DNA of 20,944 nucleotides from Symbiodinium natans. Taxonomy: Eukaryota > Sar > Dinophyceae > Suessiales > Symbiodiniaceae. The position numbers and the translations under genes were made by a program. Shown here in pieces: positions 7,819 through 16,883 of the stretch (position 1 is the stretch's first letter; each line of letters begins with the position of its first letter). The notes below the pieces were generated by a model that searched no databases, was not told where the DNA came from, and saw only the letters and a list, made by a program, of their open reading frames with translations. The stretch is from positions 145,001 through 165,944 of the forward strand of contig CAJNDS010000321.1 in the NCBI GenBank assembly GCA_905221605.1. The letters are read 5' to 3'.

Positions 7819-10800
7819 GCCTCAGCTAGGCGACCCTCAAACCCTAGGTCACGAGCGCAACCTACAGCCCTAAACCCTAAACCCTCAGCCCAAAACCCTC
7901 AACCCTAAACCCTAAACCCTGAACCCTACAGCACCGCAAAGCCCATGGTGGATGCCTAACGGTCAACAGCTCTGGCTTAGACACTTAAAACCCGAAAGGC
8001 CTCGAACCCCAACATCCGAAACGCCCTGAACCCTCAAACCCTAAGCTCTGTAAGCCTTAGACCCTAAACCCTACACCCTAAACGCCCTGAACCCGAAGCT
8101 GCCAAAGAGACTAAACCGAAGGAGTCATTGGTCAGTGGGGATGTAGGATTTAGGGTTTAGGGGTTCGGGGTTTAGGGTTAAGGGTTTAGGATTTAGGGTT
8201 TAGCCGCAGCTGTAGTGGGTTGTACAGTAGTCTTTCTTCTGTGTGGGGCACTTGACTTTCTACCAGCCATGAGCCATTCCGGCAACCCTTCCAGATCCGA
8301 GGCACCCTCTCCTGAGTTCTGCCTGAGCTTATAGCCCCGAACCCTGTAGGGGCTTAGGGTTTAGGGTTTAGAGTTTAGGGTTCAGGGTTCAGGGCTTAGG
8401 GTTTAGGGTTAAGTAGGCCGATACCGTATTCGGGGGGTGAGCTATAGGGTGCAAATAGGGTTTTCGGGCTCAGGGCCTGGGTCTTAGTCGCTAACAGTAA
8501 ACACACAGTCACAGGGGGTGTTTGTGTGCCTTAGGGTTTAGGTCAGCCTCCCCCCCCCCCCCCATTCATAATAGGCGACCCTACACCCGAGTTTCAGGAA
8601 CACAGGCCCCGTCGGTAGCCCTAAACCCTAAACCCCCGCCGAGATTGTGACGACAGTGATCGGAGGGATTGTAATGAAGTTGGCCGGGCCCCTGGCACGA
8701 ATCGACTCTGAAGGTTCGGCTTGTGGGTTTGCGCAGTTTCGACTGTTCTTTCTTCTCATCCTACAGCTCCTGGGTTTTGGATTTCGGGTTGCCTTCAAAG
8801 GTGAGTGAGGGAGCGAGTGAGAGAGAGAGAGAGAGAGAGAGAACCCCTAGTCGTTGAACCTTCTTCTTGTTCATGCCAAGGCTGAGTCCATTGCCAAGTC
8901 AAACCCTGCGCTGATGCTGCCATGACCCTGGCACGGGTGCACCAGGTAGGAGATCTGTTTGAAGTATTTAGCGGAAGCAAGTAGAATAAGGTTATATACG
9001 TTCATATGCACATCATATGCATGTATGTATGTACGCATGCATTCATGTACGTATATGTATATGTACCTGTATATGTGTACCTGTATCAGAGCGATAAGGA
9101 AAAGATAGACACGTATGTATGTATATACATATATGTCTATATATATATGTAGAAAGATGGGCTTAGAGACTTGAGGCCCGAAGTTTGGGGTTGGGGCCTT
9201 CTCGGCTTCAAGATTAGAAATGTTGGGCGTTGTGAAGTCTCTGCAGTGTTGAGGCTTGCTTCTGTTGCTGATCAAAGGTTGGGGAGCATGAGACTCCAGC
9301 CCTTCATTGATTGCGTTACTGTAGGGTTAGGGCCTCTGGGTCTAGAGTTTCGAGTTAAGGGCTAAGCGTAACCCAACCCGACCTTCAATTACATGCGAGC
9401 CCAGAATACTCTGGGGGGAGAACCCCCCCCCCGCCCCCCCCCCCCTCCCCCCCCTCCTCCCCCCCCCTCCCCCCCCCCCCCCCCCCTCCTCCCCCCCTCC
9501 CCCCCCCCTCCCCCCCCTCCCCCCCCCTCCCCCCCCCCTCCCCCCCCCCTCCCCCCCCCCTCCCCCCCCCCCCCCCCTCCCCCCCACTCCCCCCCCCCTC
9601 CCCCCCCCCTCCCTCCCTCCCCCCTCCTCAAAAAAAAAAAACAAAAAAGCAAACAAACAAAAGTCACAAAATGAATCCCAAAGTGCCCAGAACCCTCAAC
9701 CCTTCCTTCAAGCATTAAAGCACTAAAGCACTAGAAAGCATTCAACCCGCCAGAAAGGCGCTGATTCCCGGAAGGATTTAGGGTTTCGGGCTTTAGAGTT
9801 TAGGGCCTTTAAGGTTTAGGATTCAAGGCTTAGGGTTTAGGGTTTAAGGTTTAGGATTCAAGGCTTAGGGTTTCCGATCCACACGGAGCGCCAAGGACCC
9901 TTCTGGTTGGCTCCATTACCACCTCAGTGGTGGCATGGCTGCTGTCGGATGAGAATGTTTAGGGTTTAGGGTTTAGGGTGTAGGGCTCAGGGGCCATAGG
10001 CTGGCTGCGAGCTTGAACCAAATACCCTCCTAGACTTTTCATGAAGGCTGAAGAACCTGGAGGCTAAACACCTTCTATACCCCCAAACCCTAGACCCTAA
10101 AGCCACAGCCCTAAGCTCACCTCTGGGCTTCGCGCAGTTGAGCATGAGGCTTCTCTAGCAACAGACCAGGCTGGCATAAGTAAGGTCCACGGGTCGTTCG
10201 GGGAGGGCCGGCTTTCTGGAGGGCTCTTTAAAGAGACTTCAGGCTTTAGGGATTTGGGGGTTTCCGACAATAATAGGGGGTACCCGTTTAGGGGGGGTCC
10301 CTTGAAGGAAACTTTATTCTATTTAGGGGTATGAAAGGAGTGCCCCTCTTTTGGGAAATACCCATTTGGGGCTTGGGATTTGAGATGATGCGCCGGCAAT
10401 GCAGGGGCGGTGGGGGAGGGAGGGGGCCCATGCAGCATGAGCAGGGAAGGAGAGGGGAGAAAGGGGGGAGGGTCGCACGGAAATGAGCGTCCAACATCAC
10501 TCATTGGCGCCGCAAGGGAGGGATTTAATTTACTGGTTGAGGCGGGAGCGGGGGGTCTTTAAGTTACAACCCAACCCCGCACTCCAACCTTTAGCATCCC
10601 CAAACCCTAAACCCTAAACCCTAAACCAAAAAACCTAAACCCGAAACCAGAAACCAGAAACCCGAAACCCTAAGCCCTGCCAAGGCCATGATGTTCGTGT
10701 TCATGTGCTGCGCGATGCCCCAGCATGGAGCATTGCAGGTATGGGCTGGGGCCTGGGGCGTTTCGGGTTGAGGGTTAGGGTTTAGGGCTTTAGGGTTTCG

Positions 10801-13800
10801 GGTTTAGCATCTCTCCTTCAAGAAATCCTCTCCTCTTCAGCAGATCAAACAGTCAGCGACAGGTGCCAAACCAGCGCGGGAAATCTGAAAACACACCTGA
10901 AGCATCTGACACTTTAATGAGTGGTTTGATTGCAGCACTTGGGGACCCTCAGCCCTAGCCCCTAAGCCCTAAGCCCTAGGCTGTCCAGTGAAGAGCACAA
11001 GCAGGAGGTGAGTTCAGGGTTTAGTGCCGAGGGCTGTCAGGGATTTGACTCTAAGCCCCCCTAAGCCCCAGGACCCACCTGGAAGTCCTTAGCCCCGAAC
11101 TTCGCTTAAACAAACCCAGTAACTCTTCCCAAGCCCCACTTAGCCCTAAACTGCCCCTAAGCCCAAAACTGCCCCACCTAAGCCTAAATCCTAAACCCTT
11201 AACCCTAAACCCGAATCCCTAAACCCTAAACCCTAAACCCGAACCCTGAACATCCTAAACCCAAGCATCCTGGAGACCCTGAGCTGCTGAAAGGCCCAGA
11301 TACCATGCGTCGCAGCCCTACGAAGCTTGGGCTTGATTTAGCTTTGTGTAGGGTTTAGGGGTTTAGGTTTAGGGTTTAGGGTTTAGGGTTTAGGGTTTGG
11401 GGTTTGGGGTTTGGGGTTTGGGGTTTGGGGTTTGGGGTTTGGGGTTTGGGGTTTACGGTGTAGGTTTAGGGCTCGGGGTTTAGGGTTAAGGGTTTAGGGT
11501 TTCAGGCTCAGGGGTACCCTTTTGCCCTTTTTGGGTTGTAGGTTCCGTTCTAGATGCCACCACCCGCCCCCCCCCCGCGCCCCCAACAAACAAAAGGGCA
11601 ACTACCCTTCTTATAACATGGTTGCTGGGCTAGCAAAGGGGTGTAGGGTCTAGGCGTTTAGGTGTTTAGGGTTCAGGGATATGTTTCAATGCGGTTGCTT
11701 AAGTGTAGAACCGTCTTGTTATGAGGACTTTGGGCTTGATTGAATTGGTTTAGGGCTTAGGGTTTAGGGTTTCGGGTTTCGGGTTTCGGGTTTCGGGTTT
11801 AGGGTTTAGGGTTTAGGGTAGGTTTGGGTTGTAGGGTTTGGTCCCCGCAACGCAAAAAAAACACCCCCTCAAAGTCGTGGAAGCTATCGGTAGGTTTAAA
11901 TGTTTCCCACAATGAGGTTATTGGAGTCCACCCTGCCAGTTACAGCTACCGGTAGCCTTCAAGTAGGCTTCAGGGCTTGCGAGGTTGAACAAGACACGGG
12001 CTTGCTGGGACCGTCCTACTCATCTTTTGTTACCCAAACCCTGAACAGGGTTTGGGTCTCAGGGCTTACGGCTGCAGTTGCCCCAAAAAGCCTGCAAACC
12101 CTGAGGTAGAACTTGGTATACGCTGGAATGTTCCCGTTATACTAACAGTCCTTACTCGGGATTATAGTATCCCCTATTATCATCCCTCTTAAGGACCGTT
12201 AGTATAAGGGGGATCGTCTCAAGGTATGCGACAAACTGAGGGGATCCTTAGAACCGAAGATCCGACTCCAAACAAGCCTTCGGCATGACCTTCGGCCGCC
12301 GAGAGCAAAGAAAGGTCCTGTGGTATTGGGTTTAGGGTTTAGGGTTTGGGGTTTGGGGTTTAGGGTTTGGGGTTTAGGGTTTGGGGTTTGGGGTTTGGGG
12401 TTTGGGGTTGGGGGTTTGGGGTTGGGGGTTTGGGGTTTAATTAGGGTTTAGGATTTAATTAGGGTTTAGGGGTCGTAACATGGCTCCAATTGGTTAAGCC
12501 CTGAGCTCCAAGTTATATGTCCGGAGCAGCCAGTGAAAACGTTCCAACCCTAACCCCTGAACCCTAAACCCCAAACCCTAAACCCTAAACCCTGGACCCT
12601 AAACCCTAAACCCTTTCTGGCCAGACTTTCCTTGCGCTTGCCCTCCCAACTTCGCTTGGCCTACTTGGACGTTCATGGGTAGTTATACGTAGGGTTAGCA
12701 GTACCCTAAATAGAGTTATAATGAGTTGCAGTTGCTATACTTATAACCCTGCTTGTAACTACCCATGAACCTCCAAGTGCTTTTGTTCCAAGGAACTACA
12801 TCCTGCTTTCCGCCTTCACCGTCGCTGAGGCAGTCATGGCCATTGCCTCGGCAAGCCCCAACGTCCTATACCCTATGCCCTGGAGCGCTCCCAACTCGCA
12901 ACCCAAAGCCCCAAAACCCTAAAACCCTGGAACCTAAATCAAAATCTTAAACCCTAAGCCCTAAACCCTAAACCCTAAACCCTAAACCCTAAACCTTAAA
13001 CCCCAAGCCCTAAACCGAAAACCCTCCTTCCCCTTCCCCCATTTTTTGGAACAACCGCGGAACGAGGCAGGCTCAGGCTGCGGCTCGGCTTACGCTCCCG
13101 GCGACATGCTCAAGTCCCCTGCAACCTAGGGTTTAGGGTTTAGGGTTTAGGGTTTAGGGTTTAGGATTTAGGATTTAGGGTTTGGGCTGTCCACCACGCA
13201 CACCATCTATCTCTAGGTAGGCCCTTGGGACGTTTCATATTTCCCCTTATTGGGCTTAGAATTATACTAGGAATATTTCGAAGAGGGTCTCAAGGGCCAT
13301 GAAAAGATCTTAACAGGGTCATTTTGGGCGCGCTGCCATACGACGAAAGGTTCGCGTACAACTTGCAGCTTGCAGTGCCATGTTATAGGCTGCCGTTGTT
13401 TGGACAATGTGCGCAGGGCCAGGGTTTCCCAAGAACCCCGAAGCCCTATAAGCCCTAAACCTAAGTTCTTTGCACAGTGTCGCGCCCCATGGTCGAATTT
13501 GAGAAGGTCTTGTTGCCGAAAAAGTGAAATTGCTAGCTGTGTTATCATGACCCCTTCATTCCATATGTCATGTACCTTCTCTCGCGGCCGGAACTTTCAA
13601 TACCTCAAAAGCTCCAAACCCGAAGCATCGCAACCCAACCTGCGTGTACACCCAGACTGCCTTGTAAACTTGAAGACCCTCAACCCTAAACCTTTGGGCG
13701 CAAAGGGGTTGGCTTTGACTTCGTCACGTCCCTGAAACAACAAAGGACCGCCAGCGGTACATTCTACAGGTTGCGGTGTAGGGGTTTAGGGTTTCGGTTA

Positions 13801-16800
13801 TAAGTACATACCTAAGCGAAAATGGGTTCTTGCTAGGGGGATCTACACAACGCTCCGATTGCTGAACCCTAAACCAAAGCAACATAACACCAGAAGTACG
13901 TTTGAGCCATTGAATGACCCTAAACCCTAAACCCTAAACCCTAAACCCTAAACCCTAAACCCTAAACCCCGAAACCCTCCAGTTTCCCCTGCGTGGCATC
14001 GGTGAGGTTGGCTTCATCAGCGCTCAGTACACGCAGGAGTCCATGCCTCGTTGTGGAGTTTAGGGTTTAGGGTTTAGGGTTTAGGGTTTAGGGTTTTGGG
14101 CTATTTCAGCTGTAGGGTTGTCCCCGTTTACGAGTTTTCGCACAGCCCGATAAAAGCTTGAGCTCAATGCCGGTTTGCGGTTCGGCGCTGGTTAGGTTAC
14201 ACAACTGTCTGGGCACAGATTTTCCCGCTAGGGTTTAGGGTCCCTATTCATGCGGAACCCTAAGCCCTAAACCCTAAACCCCAAACCCCAAACCCCAAGC
14301 CCTAAGCCCTAAGCCCTAAACCCTAAACCTAAACCCTAAACTCGAAAACCTAAACCCTAAACTAAACCCTCAACCCTATATACACCCTGAACCCTACGCG
14401 CCCTCCCAGGTCTGTTCTGATCGTCCTGGCAGTCACTAGCATTGTGGTCGGCAGCCAAGATGTCGACCTCTTTTATGGGGGTTCATATTCAGGAAGAATT
14501 TGTTCAGAGCGTGTTCAAGGCCATCCTGGCAGCCCAAAACCCTAAACCCTGCACACTAGACAAGAGGCTGTTCATGGGGGGCTTGGCATGTAGGTTTTCT
14601 AATCGGTTTTTTTTTTTTTTTTTTTTTTTTTTGGGGGGGGGGGGGGGGAGGGTTAGGGTTTTAGGGTTTAGGGTTAGGGTCTAGAGTTTAGGGTTTAGGG
14701 CTTAGGGCTTAGGGCTTAGGGCTTAGGGTTAGGGTTTAGGGCTTAGGGCTTAGGGCTTAGGGTTTAGGGTTTAGGGGTTCCCTTGAAGCCCACGCCCTTT
14801 TGAACCTCAGGTCGTCGGCCTCACCTTGTTTGCCTGCCAGACGAAGTACGACATCACAGGCTTCCTGCTCCGGGCCCGGCCATGCTAGGAGGGCCTGCAT
14901 GTATGCGTATATAGGACTGAATAGACTAGGAAACAGACGTAGAAAGTGGCAACCCAATACAGAAGAGATAAAGCTTGTATTGATACATATATATATATGG
15001 TCATATACATATATATATATATATACGGATGTGTCTGTACATGTATATGTAAATGTAAATGCCTTTGCATTTGTACATGTTCCATTTTGTTTTGTATTTG
15101 TATGTATTTGTATTGGTGTATTGGTATATATATATATATATATATATGTAGACATCTGCATACAGTCCCACAAGGTTCGGGTCCCCGAAGTGGCTTTCGC
15201 ATTGTTTTTTGCAGGTGGGTTGCTGCTGTTGCCTCTTGGGATTTTGTTGGGTGCTTGTCAGCCTTCGGCTTTTGATTCTTGAGGCTCTTTGTTTTAATTC
15301 TGGATGGTGTCGCTGTCGACTTTTGCTGCTTGTTGGGCCCTTCGGGGCCTTTCGGAGCATGTTGGAAGTCTGTCCTGGGAGCCATCTGACGCATGTCGGT
15401 GCTTGCTTCAGACGATGGCCCAGGCTCGGCCTCGTAAGTAAAGGTAAGTGTAGGGTTTGTGTGCCAGAACGCCTGTGCACCGAAAGTGTTCACCGAGTTC
15501 CACTTGCTAAGTTACCAAGGGTTTGAATTCGCTCATAAGCCCTTGTAGACAGCAAAAGGGGCCACCCTTCTTGTTTTTGGGTTGCTGGGAGACCTGGTCT
15601 CTTGGCACGATGCGCAATGGGATCTTCACCGACCTTGTTTTCTACTCCGACCGTCGGAATCACACAAACTCAAGCTATGTTTGTCTTGAGTATAGGGGTC
15701 TGGGGGTTTAGAAGGGGTTGATTGATTTTAGTTAGACACGCCTTCGTTGATGGGCACCCTAGCCCCGAAACCCTGCAGCAGGTTTCGGGTTTAGGGTTTA
15801 GAGTTTAGGGTTTAGGGTTTTGGGGATGTGCTTCCCTCCCTGCACCTCCTCTTCGATGGGAGTTTCCAAGACACCTGGCGGCTTGACGTCGTCTGCGATG
15901 TAGGGCTTAAGGTCATCAACCCTAAACATGAGAAAGCCGAAGGAGGGCAACCCACAGCCCTTCAAGTCCCAGAACCCTAAACCCTAAACCCTAAACCCTA
16001 AACCCTAAACCCTAAACCCTAAACCCTAAACCCTAAACCCTAAACCGGGCGCTCTTAGGGTTTCTGAGTGAGGGTTTAGGTGGTTTGAGTCTCTGAAAGT
16101 AACACCATGCCCTCACAAACGGTACAGCTTCCCAACAGTCAGGGGATGTCTCCCTCTTGTTGGGGGGTGTATACCCAAGGAGCCCAATACCCGCTTATTG
16201 CGGAATACCTTAACTCAGATTAAGGATTCCTATAGCAATTGAGGTATATTCCTGAATTAAAGGGGTATTGGGCTGTATGGGTAGGTCCGCCCAGAACCTT
16301 CAACCATTCTGTTGTTGGTAGCACACACTCGCCTGCCAAGTCCCTACGCGTTCGGCGCTCTCTGCGCGATGTTCGGCGCAGCCCCTGGAGGGAGGAGCGG
16401 AGGTGTAGGGTTGTTTTGTTCAGGGTTGAGGGTTTAGGGTTTCATGCTGACTTGGTTCTATTACCCTCGCCGCCCCTCCCCCCCTGTTTCTTTTAGTGGG
16501 TCGGGAGGGGGGGGGGGTTAGGGTTTAGGGTTTAGGGTTTAGGGTTTAGGGTTTAGGGTTTAGGGTTTAGGGTTTAGGGTTTAGGGTTTAGGGTTTAGGG
16601 TTTAGGGTTTAGGGTTTAGGGTTTAGGGTTTAGGGTTTAGGGTTTAGGGTTTAGGGTTTAGGGTTTAGGGTTTAGGGTTTAGGGTTTAGGGTTTAGGCAA
16701 GTTAACATCAAGGTCATCGAAGTCCTGCATCAGTCTGAGGCGTTTCGCCTGTTTTCCCTGGGGTGCATGCAGCCTGAAGCGTGGGGAGAATGCGAGATTG

Positions 16801-16852
16801 TGAGTCTGACGTTCTGTGTGCATACATACCTAGAGTACTGTACACCCTTGTG

Positions 16853-16883
<31 letters not shown>

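Noticed and set aside
9247-9320. Exon LRLASVADQRLGSMRLQPFI with TCTCTGCAG acceptor and GTAGGG donor
   Set aside because: Good splice sites, but it falls inside intron T3-T4, where joining T3 directly to T4 gives the family-correct spacing.
9342-9715. Glycine-rich and proline-rich open frames of about 100 residues on both strands
   Set aside because: Direct translation of the C/T tract; no information content.
12620-12670. Hydrophobic exon TFLALALPTSLGLLG upstream of T6
   Set aside because: Open in three frames, runs into the inverted-repeat element, and adds residues the family does not have between RRSPT and NYILL.
14146-14190. Exon PDKSLSSMPVCGSAL between GCACAG and GTTAGG
   Set aside because: It would sit between T7 and T8 and break the GAG codon and the QYTQESVLIV continuity.
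15215-15250. TMBIM helix-5 exon GGLLLLPLGILLG after the good acceptor at 15214
   Set aside because: The exon at 16341 (PYAFGALCAMFG) fits the TGF-x-PY-x-F pattern and phase much better and leads correctly into 17075.
14885-15493. 202-residue minus-strand open frame across the TA microsatellite
   Set aside because: Half is TA-repeat translation (YIYIYI) and half a Lys/Pro-rich reading of a T-rich intron on the other strand; it also lies inside intron T9-T10.
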